Assembly: GCA_963708905.1 (NCBI GenBank)
Contig: CAVPUV010000081.1
Span: 1-64,000, forward strand
Source: SHZL01 sp963708905
Lineage (GTDB): Bacteria; Pseudomonadota; Gammaproteobacteria; Xanthomonadales; SZUA-36
DNA: 64,000 nt
Direction: 5' to 3'
The notes under the pieces are model-generated. The model saw only the letters and a program-made list of their open reading frames with translations, ran no database searches and had not been told where the DNA came from. The stretch's first letter is position 1; each line of letters starts with the position of its first letter. Made by a program: the position numbers and the translations under genes. This document shows positions 17,329-26,772 of the stretch, in pieces.

Positions 17329-19851
17329 TTAAGAGAGAAGCGCCAGATCGGAATCCGTTTCCTGCAGCACTTGCGGGGCTACGCGAATAATACCGTGGCG
17401 GATTTCCTTGCTGAGCAGGGTTTTGGCTTCTTCGGTAATGTCCTTGATGCTGTCTTCGAATTCCAGTTTCCCTGTGGCGGTAATGACCAGAACACCGCGC
17501 TGTTTGAGCAGATCGATAAACTGACGGAACAGGTTCTTGTCATAAAATTCCGGAGCATCAAACTCGCTGAGCATGGAAATTCGTTGTGCGGTCAGCATGC
17601 ACAGACGTTCGAGTTGCGCTCGGGTGAGGATGCCGGAGCCATTTTTCACCAGCACGGCTATGGTGATGAAGTAACGTTCAAAAGTTTGCAGCAGCACGTG
17701 ACCCAGCAGCTGCAGTTGCAGTGCCTCGACAGTGCTTCCCTCCACGCGTTCCAGCTCCTTGTCAGGTTCCGTTTGCCGCAACAGGCCGCGTTGTTGCAGC
17801 CATTTAATGGTGTGGTCCAGTGCTGTCAGGAAGCCTGCTTCATCCCAGGGCAGGAACAGTTCCTGCTGCAGAAAGGGATAGACCGCAGCGGCAATGCGGT
17901 GCAGTCGCGAGCGCTCGACCCGGCGTGAGTTGAGAAAGCTGGCGGCTACCAGTGACGGCAGGCAAACGAGATGTGACACGTTATTGCGGAAATAGGTCAG
18001 CAGCACAGCCTCGCTGGCCTTGACCGAAAGAATCTCGCCGAGCGGGTGATAGCGCGACTCCAGCACGCCCAATTCAAATCCATGAGCAATGATCTCTTCG
18101 GCTGGCTTGTCCGTAAACGTAATTCTGCTGAAGTGGCAGCACTGCCGCAGCATATCCAGGTATAGATTCAGCTGGGCCAGCAACTCGGTGCGGCCCAGCG
18201 CGTGCTTAGGCGCTGCCAGCATGATGGCTGCCAGCAGATTGATCGGGTTGACATTGGCGGCCTCGTTGATGCGGGTCATGATCAGCGTGCCCAGTTGATC
18301 AACGAGTGGGTTAAGCCAGGTTGGCTTTTCGTTTTCTTTTGCCTGCTCGCGCCAGTGAGGTTCATGCCGGTCCAGCAGGTCGTCCAGGAACACCGGTTGG
18401 GCGAAGCTGACATGGACCTCGCCGTACTTGTTGCGCAGGATGCCGAAAATTTTCAACAGGTCACTCAGCGACTCGGATTTCTTGCTTTGCCCGGACAGCT
18501 CCGCGGTATAGCTGGCACCCTCTACCAGCCGCTCATAACCTACGTAAATCGGCTGGAACATGACCGGGCGAACGGGTGAGCGCAGATACGCGCGTACCGT
18601 CATCGACAGCATTCCGGCCATCGGTGCCTGCAGCCTTCCGGTGCGGCTGCGCGTGCCCTCGATGAAGTACTCAATGGCCGTACCTTGCGCGAGGATGCGG
18701 CTGAGGTACTCATTGAATACGGCAGCATACAGCTTTTGCGCACGGAAACTGCGGCGCAGGAAAAACGCGCCGCCCTTGCGCACCATGCGCCCCAGTACGG
18801 GCAGGTTCAGGTTCACCCCGGCCGCTACATGCGGCGGCACCAGGCCATGGTGGTGCACGAAATGGGACACCAGCAGGTAATCGATATGACTGCGGTGACA
18901 GGGTACGTAGACGACTTCATAATCCGGTGCGAGTTTCTGGAACTCGCGGAAATGCTTGAGATCGACGCCGTCATAGATACGGTTCCAAAACCAGGACAGC
19001 GCCATCGCTGACAGCCGAACGAAAGTATAGGAGTAGTCCGCGGCTATTTCGAAAGCATAGGAGCGGGCTTTTTTCCATGCCTTGTGCTCACTGGTCTTGT
19101 CCGCCCTGGCCTGGTCGCTGATGGCCTTTTCCACTGCCGGGCTGAGCAGGATGCCATCGATTACCGTGCGACGATGAGACAGGTCCGGGCCAATAGCCGC
19201 CGCCTTGACCAGGCTGAAATGCACGCGCAGGATGCGGGAAACCTTGCGCAGGCTGCGGGCAGCACCCAGTTCTTCATTCGCCAGTTCGCGCAATGAAACA
19301 GGCTGGCTGAACTGGACGAAGGTACTGCGTCCATTGAATAAAATGCTGAACAAGCGGCGCAGTCTGCCGCCGATCTCCCAGGATTCGGAAAAGAAAATAT
19401 GGGCGAGGCCGGTTTCCCGGTCAGGCGAGCGCCCAACCAGAATCGTCACCGGTACGATCTGAATATCCGGTTCGGCGCCGTCGCATACACGGTCAACCAG
19501 GCGCTTGAGCATGTCCGAATGCTTGCGTGGCGTAGTGCGGCGGATAATCAGGCCTTCTTTACGGCGCAGTGCACAGTAGGCCCTGGACTCAGTGCCCTGG
19601 ACCAGGGGCAAGGGCAGCAAGGGCCTGGGCAGGTTCAGGTCACGGCAGCTACGATCGAGAATCAGAATGGACGACAAGGCATAGGAGTCGATGACGTAAC
19701 AGACCGGTTTTTCTGCATCGATCTTCAGGTCGGTCAGCGGGTCAGGCAGGGTGCGGGTACGGACCCAGCCATACAGGATCAACTGCAATAATGCGTACCA
19801 GCGTAACCTGATCGAGGCCAGAAATCCGGGTTTTGGGACGTGGGTGCTCAT
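17329..19851 (-). CDS. plsB: Glycerol-3-phosphate 1-O-acyltransferase PlsB
   Basis: Membrane-associated enzyme for the first acylation in phospholipid synthesis, using acyl-ACP or acyl-CoA. The 840-aa length fits PlsB. The catalytic HX4D motif is in VPCHRSHIDYLL (about residue 320), with the further blocks GGAFFLRRSF, YFIEGTRSRTGRL (substrate binding) and QPIYVGYE. The C-terminal half is the helical region special to gammaproteobacterial PlsB. It is the last gene of the minus-strand run and is preceded by a candidate promoter at 20161-20190 and a long palindrome. Confidence 0.95.
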   Translation of the reverse strand: MSTHVPKPGFLASIRLRWYALLQLILYGWVRTRTLPDPLTDLKIDAEKPVCYVIDSYALSSILILDRSCRDLNLPRPLLPLPLVQGTESRAYCALRRKEGLIIRRTTPRKHSDMLKRLVDRVCDGAEPDIQIVPVTILVGRSPDRETGLAHIFFSESWEIGGRLRRLFSILFNGRSTFVQFSQPVSLRELANEELGAARSLRKVSRILRVHFSLVKAAAIGPDLSHRRTVIDGILLSPAVEKAISDQARADKTSEHKAWKKARSYAFEIAADYSYTFVRLSAMALSWFWNRIYDGVDLKHFREFQKLAPDYEVVYVPCHRSHIDYLLVSHFVHHHGLVPPHVAAGVNLNLPVLGRMVRKGGAFFLRRSFRAQKLYAAVFNEYLSRILAQGTAIEYFIEGTRSRTGRLQAPMAGMLSMTVRAYLRSPVRPVMFQPIYVGYERLVEGASYTAELSGQSKKSESLSDLLKIFGILRNKYGEVHVSFAQPVFLDDLLDRHEPHWREQAKENEKPTWLNPLVDQLGTLIMTRINEAANVNPINLLAAIMLAAPKHALGRTELLAQLNLYLDMLRQCCHFSRITFTDKPAEEIIAHGFELGVLESRYHPLGEILSVKASEAVLLTYFRNNVSHLVCLPSLVAASFLNSRRVERSRLHRIAAAVYPFLQQELFLPWDEAGFLTALDHTIKWLQQRGLLRQTEPDKELERVEGSTVEALQLQLLGHVLLQTFERYFITIAVLVKNGSGILTRAQLERLCMLTAQRISMLSEFDAPEFYDKNLFRQFIDLLKQRGVLVITATGKLEFEDSIKDITEEAKTLLSKEIRHGIIRVAPQVLQETDSDLALLS

Positions 19852-20186
19852 GCGTGCGTGATTAATCCAGGCCAGGCCTAAGGCCCCATTCTAGCGCGCA
19901 TGTTGCACCAGTTCACCAGAGGCGGGGTCAGAGTAAAGTGCCAGATTAGTTAATCTGGCACTTTACTCTGACCCCATTGCTCCCCCCATTGCTCCTGACC
20001 CCATTCCGGGCCCCATTCGGTGGACAAAAAAATCCGGGCTGGCCACCAGGGCCCACCCGGAAATCCGGCAGAGCCGGAGAGGATCGTCGACTTTATTTCG
20101 AGATTATTTGGCTGCAGTCCACAGAGTCGTTTATTAATTATATTATAAAGTTACGTACGTATCGTAATATCCAGCATTAAGAGTTG
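19852..20186. other. 335-bp intergenic region upstream of plsB
   Basis: No gene is visible. It contains a 52-nt near-perfect palindrome (19924-19975), repeated fragments of its arm (CTGACCCCATTGC, then TGACCCCATTCC to about 20010), a GC-rich stretch with a TCCGGGCTGGCC/complement hairpin, and an AT-rich block around 20110-20165 leading into a promoter candidate for plsB. Confidence 0.6.
19924..19975. repeat. 52-nt perfect palindrome (25-bp arms, 2-nt loop)
   Basis: GGGGTCAGAGTAAAGTGCCA... reads into its exact inverse with only GT at the centre. The arm motif GGGGTCAGAGTAAAG resembles a repeat often seen near REP-associated (IS200-like) transposases in gammaproteobacteria; that recollection is not tested here. 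If transcribed from the upstream promoter it would form a strong hairpin in the plsB leader, about 75 nt before the start codon. Confidence 0.8.
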
Positions 20187-20190
20187 TCAA
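20161..20190 (-). promoter_or_regulatory. Candidate sigma-70 promoter for plsB
   Basis: On the minus strand TTGACA (20185-20190) is followed after 18 nt by TACGAT (20161-20166), then an AT-rich stretch. The -35 box overlaps the pyrF stop codon. It would give plsB a leader of about 300 nt containing the long palindrome. The match is good but unverified. Confidence 0.45.
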
Positions 20191-20927
20191 CTTTTTTTTG
20201 CAGCGGCCAGTGCTTGCCGGATTTCGGCCTGGATGGCTTGTGCCGCCGCTCGCGGGTCGGCGGCATCGCGGATGGGGCGGCCGACAACCAGGTAATCCGC
20301 TCCGCTGGCAATGGCGCGAGCCGGGGTGACAACGCGTTGCTGGTCATCATCTTCATCGTTATGGATCGGGCGAATGCCGGGGCAAACGGTGATCAGCGCA
20401 TGGTCCACCGCGGCGCGTAAGGCCGGCACTTCGAGCCCGGAGGAAACAACCCCGTCACAACCCAGTTCCAGTGCCCGGCGGGCACGGGACAAGACCAGCG
20501 TGCGGGCGTCGCACCTGAAGCCAAGGTCATCCAGGTCACCCTGGTCGAGGCTGGTCAGGGCCGTGACGGCGAGGATTTTGCTGTTGCCCTTGGCTGTGGC
20601 AGCCGCCCGCAACATGCTGTCATTGCCGTGCACGGTACAAAAGTCGACCTGGTGTCGGGCCAGTTGCCGCACGGCAGCAGCAACCGTAGCAGGGATGTCG
20701 AACAGTTTCAGATCGGCGAAAATTTTCTTGCCCTGATCACGCAGTTCCGCTGCCAGCTCGAAATAGTTGCCGGAAAGAAAGAATTCCAGGCCCAGCTTAT
20801 AGAATGAAACCGCGTCGCCCAGCTGCCTGATCAGGTCACGCGCATGGGCAAGATCGGCTACATCCAGCGCAAAAATCAGCCGTTCATGGGCCGGGACAGG
20901 CCGCTTTATCTTGGTAGGTGTGATCAT
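20187..20927 (-). CDS. pyrF: Orotidine 5'-phosphate decarboxylase PyrF
   Basis: Last step of UMP synthesis. A 246-aa TIM barrel: LIFALDVADLAHARDL at the N terminus, the catalytic signature FADLKLFDIPATVAAA with the Lys-Asp dyad (about residues 70-80), then LTSLDQGDL and the phosphate-binding VVGRPIRDAADP near the end. It lies 88 nt downstream of uvrD on the same strand. Confidence 0.96.
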   Translation of the reverse strand: MITPTKIKRPVPAHERLIFALDVADLAHARDLIRQLGDAVSFYKLGLEFFLSGNYFELAAELRDQGKKIFADLKLFDIPATVAAAVRQLARHQVDFCTVHGNDSMLRAAATAKGNSKILAVTALTSLDQGDLDDLGFRCDARTLVLSRARRALELGCDGVVSSGLEVPALRAAVDHALITVCPGIRPIHNDEDDDQQRVVTPARAIASGADYLVVGRPIRDAADPRAAAQAIQAEIRQALAAAKKS

Positions 20928-20990
20928 GGCTTTTTCCGTGATGGGTGGCAGTCATGTTTGAGGCTGAAGGACTGGAGCAAAGCAGGTTTC

Positions 20991-21006
20991 ATGGACTTTC
21001 CGGGTT
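20991..21006. repeat. Sequence matching the terminus of element C, in the uvrD-pyrF gap
   Basis: ATGGACTTTCCGGGTT repeats the right end of the element at 15780-15938 and a similar stretch at 45239-45254. Only the end sequence is present; no second arm was found nearby. Confidence 0.5.
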
Positions 21007-21015
21007 AATTTCAGT

Positions 21016-23202
21016 TCAGCACGACGCGAGATTGGCATAGGCCAGCACCAGCCACTTGCTGCCGGCGTGGGAAAAATTGACCTGTACCCGGCTATGCTCC
21101 CCCGAGCCCTCGAACGCCAGCACCGTGCCTTCGCCGAACTTGCGGTGCTGCACTCTTTGTCCCAGGCGGAACGGCCATTCCTGGTTTTTGAATCCTGCTG
21201 ACCTGGCTGGTGCCGCCGGCCGCGCCGGGACATAAGGCCGCTTTGCCGCCAGGCGCGGCCGGATTTCTTCCAGCAAGGCCGCCGGCATTTCATCGATGAA
21301 ACGGGACGGACGGCTATGCGATTCCGCTCCGTGCATGCGCCGGATTTCCGCGTAACTGAGGTAGAGTTGTTCGCGTGCGCGGGTCATGCCGACATAGCAC
21401 AGGCGCCGCTCTTCTTCGAGACGGCCAGCCGAATCTTCCACCGATCGCTGGTGCGGAAACAAACCGTCTTCCATGCCCGCCATGAATACCAGTGGAAATT
21501 CCAGGCCCTTGGCAGAATGCAGGGTCATCAGCTGCACGCAGTCGTCCCAGCTCTCGCCCTGCGTCTCGCCCGCCTCCAGCGCCGCATGGCTGAGGAAAGA
21601 TTGCAGTTCGTTGAGGCCGGCATCAGCGTCCTCCGGCGGCAGGATGAAGGCATCGGCGGCGTTGACCAGCTCGCTCAGGTTTTCCATGCGCGTATCCATC
21701 CGTTCACGTGATTCCTTTTCGTAGTGCGCCGCGAGCTGGCTTTCATCGATGACCGCCTGCATCTGCCGGCCCAGGTTCCAGTCCTGCAAAGTTTTGTGCA
21801 GGCGGTCGATCAGATCGATGAAACCCTGGACCGCGGCGGCCGCGCGGGCGGGCAGCAGCTTTTGCGCTACGCTGGCCCGGGCAGCCTGCCACAGACTGAC
21901 ATTGGCTTCCCGCGCCTGCACTCGCAGCAGGGACACGGTCTTGTCGCCAATGGCGCGCGCCGGTTTGTTGATGACCCGTTCCAGTGCGGCATCGTCGTTG
22001 GGGTTGAGCAGCAAACGCAGATAAGCCAGGGCATCCTTGACCTCGGTGCGCTCGAAAAAACGCTGCCCGCCGTAAACGCGGTAGGCGATACCCGCGCGCA
22101 GCAGGTACTCTTCGAACAAACGGGATTGAGCGCTGGTGCGATACAGTATTGCGGCATCGTCCGCTCGCCGTCCGCCGTCCAGCCATTGCTGGATACGTTC
22201 GACCACAAAGCGGGCTTCGTCCTGCTCATTGAAGCCCGCGTAGATCTGAATGGGCCTGCCCGGCGGGTCTTCGGTCCAGAGCTTTTTACCCATGCGGCCC
22301 TGGTTGTTGGCGATCAGTTCGTTGGCCGCGGTGAGAATATTTCCGCTCGAACGGTAGTTCTGCTCCAGTTTGATGGTGACCACGCCGGGAAAATCACGCA
22401 CGAAACTCTGCATATTTTCCACTTTCGCGCCGCGCCAGCCATAAATGGACTGGTCGTCATCGCCCACCACGAAAACCTGGCCGCTATCCCCGGCCAGCAT
22501 GCGCAGCCAGGCGTATTGAATGGCGTTGGTGTCCTGGAACTCATCGATCAGAAGGTATTGCAGCCGCCGGCGATAGTGATCCAGCACGCCAGGCTGCTCC
22601 AGCCACAGCTCGTGCGCCCGCAGCAACAGTTCAGCAAAATCCACCAGTCCGCCGCGGCTGCAGTAGTCCTGGTAGCGCTGATAGATATGCACCCAGGTGG
22701 ACGTGGCGGGGTGATCCATGTGCTCGATATGCTGTGGTCTTTCGCCCTCGTCCTTGCGTGCGTTGATGAACCACTGTGCCTGCCGTGCCGGCCAGTGGGC
22801 TTCCTCCAGCCCTTCCTCGCGGATGATGCGCCGCAGCAGACGTTGCTGGTCCTCTGAATCCAGGATCTGGAAGGATTCGGGCAGGCGCGCTTCCTTCCAG
22901 TGCATGCGCAGCAGGCGGTGGGCAATGCCGTGGAAGGTGCCGATCCACAACGGCCGTGTCGAAACCTGCAGCAGTTTGCCGGTGCGCTCGCGCATTTCAC
23001 CGGCAGCCTTATTGGTGAAGGTCACGGCCAGAACCCCAAGGGGGGAGACGTGATCCACCTGGATCAGCCAGGCCAGGCGGTGCACCAGCACGCGCGTCTT
23101 GCCGCTGCCGGCGCCGGCCAGCACCAGGGCGTGGCCACTGCCCAGCGTGACGGCCTCGCGTTGCGCGTCGTTGAGCGGGTCCAGCAGGTGGGATACATCC
23201 AT
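21016..23202 (-). CDS. uvrD: DNA helicase II UvrD (superfamily 1)
   Basis: 3'-5' helicase of nucleotide-excision and mismatch repair. 728 aa with all SF1A motifs: Q motif LNDAQREAV, Walker A AGAGSGKTRVLV (about residue 30), Ia VTFTNKAAGEMRER, II LIDEFQDTNAIQY, III VGDDDQSIYGWRGA, IV LEQNYRS, V LMTLHSAKGLEFPLVF and VI EERRLCYVGMTRARE. The C terminus (FRLGQRVQHRKFGEGTVL) is the small Tudor-like tail that in E. coli contacts RNA polymerase. It starts 3 nt after the purD stop, so the two are coupled. Confidence 0.96.
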   Translation of the reverse strand: MDVSHLLDPLNDAQREAVTLGSGHALVLAGAGSGKTRVLVHRLAWLIQVDHVSPLGVLAVTFTNKAAGEMRERTGKLLQVSTRPLWIGTFHGIAHRLLRMHWKEARLPESFQILDSEDQQRLLRRIIREEGLEEAHWPARQAQWFINARKDEGERPQHIEHMDHPATSTWVHIYQRYQDYCSRGGLVDFAELLLRAHELWLEQPGVLDHYRRRLQYLLIDEFQDTNAIQYAWLRMLAGDSGQVFVVGDDDQSIYGWRGAKVENMQSFVRDFPGVVTIKLEQNYRSSGNILTAANELIANNQGRMGKKLWTEDPPGRPIQIYAGFNEQDEARFVVERIQQWLDGGRRADDAAILYRTSAQSRLFEEYLLRAGIAYRVYGGQRFFERTEVKDALAYLRLLLNPNDDAALERVINKPARAIGDKTVSLLRVQAREANVSLWQAARASVAQKLLPARAAAAVQGFIDLIDRLHKTLQDWNLGRQMQAVIDESQLAAHYEKESRERMDTRMENLSELVNAADAFILPPEDADAGLNELQSFLSHAALEAGETQGESWDDCVQLMTLHSAKGLEFPLVFMAGMEDGLFPHQRSVEDSAGRLEEERRLCYVGMTRAREQLYLSYAEIRRMHGAESHSRPSRFIDEMPAALLEEIRPRLAAKRPYVPARPAAPARSAGFKNQEWPFRLGQRVQHRKFGEGTVLAFEGSGEHSRVQVNFSHAGSKWLVLAYANLASC

Positions 23203-23205
23203 GAA

Positions 23206-24504
23206 TTAACTTTTTTCCCGGGCAATGGCGCGGTGGCCAATGTCCTTGCGATAGAAGGCACCCGGCCAGCGGATCCTGGCACAGGTGTCGTAAGCGGCTT
23301 GCTGCGCGGCGCTGACCGATGCTCCCAGCGCACAGACACACAATACCCGCCCACCTGCAGTGACGATACCCGTTTCCGCCAGCGCGGCGCCAGCGAGAAA
23401 TACTTTCACGCCCGGCGGCAGCGGCTGGTTCAGACCGCGGATGAGCTCACCCTTGGCGTATGTTCCAGGATAACCCGCTGCCGCCATCACCACGCCCAGG
23501 CTGCAGCGCGTGTCCCAAAGGGCCTGTTCCTGGTCCAGCCGGCCTTCGGTCGCTGCCAGGCAATGGGCGACCAGGTCTGATTGCAGCCGCATCATTATGG
23601 GCTGGGTTTCCGGGTCGCCGCAACGCACATTGTACTCAAGAACGCGTATTTCGCCGCGCGCTGAAATCATCAGCCCGGCATAGAGGAAACCGGTGAACGG
23701 ATGACCTTCCGCAGCCATGCCGTCCACGGTGGGCCTGATGACTTCGTCCATGATCTTCCGATACAGCGCCTGGTCCACGACGGGCGCGGGTGAATACGCG
23801 CCCATGCCGCCGGTATTGGGACCGGTGTCGCCATCGCCCGCGGCCTTGTGGTCCTGGGAGGTGGCCAGCGGCAGGACATGGCGGCCGTCCGCCATGACGA
23901 TGAAACTGGCTTCCTCGCCCTGCAGGAATTCTTCAATGACCACGCGGCGGCCAGCCGCGCCGTAAACATTGCCCGCCAGCATGTCCAGCACCGCTGCCTC
24001 GGCCTCGAGTGGGGTCGGGGCAATGATGACGCCTTTGCCGGCAGCCAGGCCGTCGGCCTTGACCACGATGGGGCCTGACTGTTTTGCATGCAGCTCACGA
24101 ATGAAGGCGACCGCCTCTGTGACCTCGGTAAACTGGCCCCAGGCCGCAGTGGGAATGCCGTGTCTGGCCATGAAGTCCTTGGCATAAACTTTTGAACCTT
24201 CCAGCCGGGCGGCGGCGGCGCTGGGGCCGAAACAACGCAACCCAGCCGCCTGGAAACGGTCGACAATGCCATGCACCAGTGGATCTTCGGGTCCGATGAT
24301 GGTCAGATCGATGCCGCGTTCCCGGGCGAAAGCCAGCAAACCGTCCAGGTCGGTGCTGGCCAGGGGGACGTTTTCCACCTTGTCCTCCAGCGCCGTTCCG
24401 GCATTGCCGGGCGCGACGAATACCCGTTCAACGCCGGCTGACTGCGCTGCCTTCCACGCCAGCGCGTGTTCGCGTCCGCCACTGCCCACGATCAATACTT
24501 TCAT
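23206..24504 (-). CDS. purD: Phosphoribosylamine-glycine ligase PurD
   Basis: ATP-grasp enzyme forming GAR in purine synthesis. 432 aa: MKVLIVGSGGREHALAWK at the N terminus, the ATP-grasp domain with VKADGLAAGKGV, TGGMGAYSPAP, and the metal-binding LEYNVRCGDPETQ, where Arg-Cys replaces the more usual RFGDPETQ spelling. It follows purH after a gap that now contains a family A element, and runs directly into uvrD. Confidence 0.96.
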   Translation of the reverse strand: MKVLIVGSGGREHALAWKAAQSAGVERVFVAPGNAGTALEDKVENVPLASTDLDGLLAFARERGIDLTIIGPEDPLVHGIVDRFQAAGLRCFGPSAAAARLEGSKVYAKDFMARHGIPTAAWGQFTEVTEAVAFIRELHAKQSGPIVVKADGLAAGKGVIIAPTPLEAEAAVLDMLAGNVYGAAGRRVVIEEFLQGEEASFIVMADGRHVLPLATSQDHKAAGDGDTGPNTGGMGAYSPAPVVDQALYRKIMDEVIRPTVDGMAAEGHPFTGFLYAGLMISARGEIRVLEYNVRCGDPETQPIMMRLQSDLVAHCLAATEGRLDQEQALWDTRCSLGVVMAAAGYPGTYAKGELIRGLNQPLPPGVKVFLAGAALAETGIVTAGGRVLCVCALGASVSAAQQAAYDTCARIRWPGAFYRKDIGHRAIAREKS

Positions 24505-24554
24505 CTGACTATCCCCTCGCTTCGTCCATCGGCACCAACGTCACATCTTACTTA

Positions 24555-24705
24555 GTGCCTGTCCATAAACGCCACATCCTAGCGCGGCACATGGATGTGC
24601 CGCCATTTTCGATGACGCAAGTCATTGAAAATGTGAGCGCAGCAAAACCACGTTTTTGCGTAGCGAATCCATAACGGGCAGGGATGCCCGTTTATGGACA
24701 GACAC
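24555..24705 (+). mobile_element. MITE-like element family A, copy 2 (151 bp), at the purH stop codon
   Basis: Same orientation as copy 1 and almost identical inside. Ends are GTGCCTGTCCATAAACG and, inverted, GTGTCTGTCCATAAACG. A 6-bp direct repeat TACTTA flanks it (24549-24554 and 24706-24711). The right-hand repeat includes the purH stop codon on the minus strand, so insertion hit the stop and the duplication kept it intact. The element now separates purH from purD. It is transcribed with the operon if no promoter intervenes, and its hairpins would then lie between the two genes. Confidence 0.82.
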
Positions 24706-24708
24706 TAC

Positions 24709-26283
24709 TTAATGACGGAAATGGCGCACGCCGGTGAATACCATGGCCAGGCCATGTGCGTTCGCTGCTGCGATCACTTCATCGTCGCGCATGGAGCCGC
24801 CGGGCTGGATCACGCAGGCGATACCGGCCTCGGCCGCGCTATCGACGACGTCGCGAAACGGCAGGAACGCATCCGAAGCCATCACGCTGCCGTTCAGGTC
24901 CAGCCCGGCTGCAGCTGCTTTCCAGCGGGCAATTCGCACCGAGTCGACCCGGCTCATCTGGCCGGCGCCGATACCGCGGGTCTGGCCGTCCGCAGCGCAT
25001 ACAATGGCATTGGACTTGACCATTTTCACCACCTTCCAGGCAAACAACAGGTCACCCCATTGCGCCTCATCGGGTTGCTCATGGCTGACCACGCGGCAAT
25101 CCTCGCGGCGCACACAAACATCATCCGTGGTTTGTAGCAGCAAGCCACCACTGACGCGCTTCACATCGTATGCCGCAGCAGGCGTTCCTGGCGGAATTTC
25201 CAGCACCCGGACATTCTGCTTCCGCCCCAGCGCTTGCAGCGCTTCAGCGGTGAATCCGGGCGCCAGCAGGACTTCCGCGAACTGGCGCTCGATGATGGCT
25301 TGCGCGGTGGCGCCATCGACCGTGCCATTGAAGGCAATGATGCCGCCAAAAGCCGACGTCGGGTCGGTTGCATGGGCTTTGTCGTAGGCGGCGATCAAAC
25401 TGGCGCCCACCGCCGCACCGCAAGGATTGGCATGCTTGACGATGACACAGGCAGGGCTGGCAAATTGCCGCACGCAGGCCCAGGCGGCGTCTGCATCGGC
25501 TATGTTGTTGAAAGACAGTTCCTTGCCTTGCCATTGTTTGGCCCCGGCCAGGCCGCAAGGCGTTGCCGGCGCGTCACGGTACCACGCGGCCTGCTGGTGA
25601 GGGTTCTCGCCATAACGCAATTCCTTGATTTTGCTGAAACAGCCGTTGGCCTGATCAGGAAAATGCTGGCGCTCACCGGCGGGATTCAGGGCGGACAGAT
25701 AATTGCTGATGGCGGCGTCATACTGCGCCACGCGATTGAACGCGGCGACGGCGAGTTCAAAACGAAAGGCAAGGTCAAGTTCACCTGCTCCCCGCTTCAG
25801 TTCTGCCACCACCCCGGAGTATTGCCCGGGACTGGTCACGATGCCGACAGCGCTGTAGTTTTTGGCGGCGGAGCGCACCATCGCCGGCCCACCGATATCG
25901 ATATTTTCCACCGCATCCTGCAGACGGCAGCCGGGCTGGCGGCTGACTTCCTCGAAGGGATACAGGTTGATCACTGCCAGGTTGATGCGCGGGATGTCAT
26001 GCTCGGCCATGACGCTGGCGTCCTCGACTGCGCGGCCCAACAAACCACCATGGATGCGGGGATGCAGGGTCTTCACCCGCCCGGCCATGATTTCCGGAAA
26101 TCCCGTGTGCTGTGAAACTTCGGTGACATCGAGGCCGGCATCAGCCAGGACCCGGGCGGTACCTCCGGTACTCAGGATGGAAAAACCGAACTGTGCCAGT
26201 TGTCTGGCAAAGTCAATAATACCGGCCTTGTCCGAAACGCTGATCAAGGCCAGCTTGGGGGTGGATTCCGGGTGGCCCTTCAT
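24709..26283 (-). CDS. purH: Bifunctional AICAR transformylase / IMP cyclohydrolase PurH
   Basis: Last two steps of IMP synthesis. 524 aa: an N-terminal cyclohydrolase domain (ALISVSDKAGIIDFARQL, STGGTARVL, GGRVKTLHP-like GRVKTLHPRIHGG) and a C-terminal transformylase domain (RYGENPHQQAAWY, VIVKHANPCGAA with the catalytic Lys-His, SDAFLPFRD and GGSMRDDEVI). The stop codon lies inside the 6-bp target duplication of the neighbouring family A element. It is downstream of fis, as in Pseudomonas. Confidence 0.96.
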   Translation of the reverse strand: MKGHPESTPKLALISVSDKAGIIDFARQLAQFGFSILSTGGTARVLADAGLDVTEVSQHTGFPEIMAGRVKTLHPRIHGGLLGRAVEDASVMAEHDIPRINLAVINLYPFEEVSRQPGCRLQDAVENIDIGGPAMVRSAAKNYSAVGIVTSPGQYSGVVAELKRGAGELDLAFRFELAVAAFNRVAQYDAAISNYLSALNPAGERQHFPDQANGCFSKIKELRYGENPHQQAAWYRDAPATPCGLAGAKQWQGKELSFNNIADADAAWACVRQFASPACVIVKHANPCGAAVGASLIAAYDKAHATDPTSAFGGIIAFNGTVDGATAQAIIERQFAEVLLAPGFTAEALQALGRKQNVRVLEIPPGTPAAAYDVKRVSGGLLLQTTDDVCVRREDCRVVSHEQPDEAQWGDLLFAWKVVKMVKSNAIVCAADGQTRGIGAGQMSRVDSVRIARWKAAAAGLDLNGSVMASDAFLPFRDVVDSAAEAGIACVIQPGGSMRDDEVIAAANAHGLAMVFTGVRHFRH

Positions 26284-26376
26284 ATGCGCTATCGTTCCAG
26301 CTGGTTGAGGTTGATTGTTCCATGTGGGGCAGGGCCCCGGTGATGCGGTGTCCTAATACCGGTACTAGAGGCTTGG

Positions 26377-26652
26377 CTAAAAACTTAAATGCTTGCCGTT
26401 GGTGACCGGTATGTCGTAACGGTTCAGCTTGGTGCGCAATGTATTGCGCGTAATGCCCAGTATCCGCGCCGTTTGTGACTGGTTGCCATGGGTGAAACGC
26501 AATACTTCCTCGATCAGCGGAGGTTCGACCTCGGCCAGCAAAGTCTGGTAAAGACTTTCTGTCTGGCAATGCCCCATATCTTCCAGATAACGCCGTATGG
26601 CGTGCTGGACGTTTTGCCGTAACGGGGTGGTGTGATCGATTTCAGTGGCCAT
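26377..26652 (-). CDS. fis: Fis family DNA-binding protein
   Basis: A 91-aa nucleoid protein that bends DNA and stimulates rRNA and other promoters. The C-terminal helix-turn-helix GNQSQTARILGITRNTLRTKL is the Fis signature, and the N-terminal part carries the dimer helices. ATG 26652 (MATEIDHTT) gives the normal length; an upstream in-frame ATG at 26754 adds unrelated residues. In relatives the preceding gene is usually dusB; here it is a zinc-ribbon protein, with purH following. Confidence 0.93.
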   Translation of the reverse strand: MATEIDHTTPLRQNVQHAIRRYLEDMGHCQTESLYQTLLAEVEPPLIEEVLRFTHGNQSQTARILGITRNTLRTKLNRYDIPVTNGKHLSF

Positions 26653-26772
26653 CGAATGGGGTACTTTGCCCTTTAATTTTTTTGTCGAACTTGAAGCTCT
26701 AACCCTACCACAATGTGTGGCCTGTGTGCGCACCGTTTCGGCGCAAAAATCCATAAAACCCCATTTTTTCGA

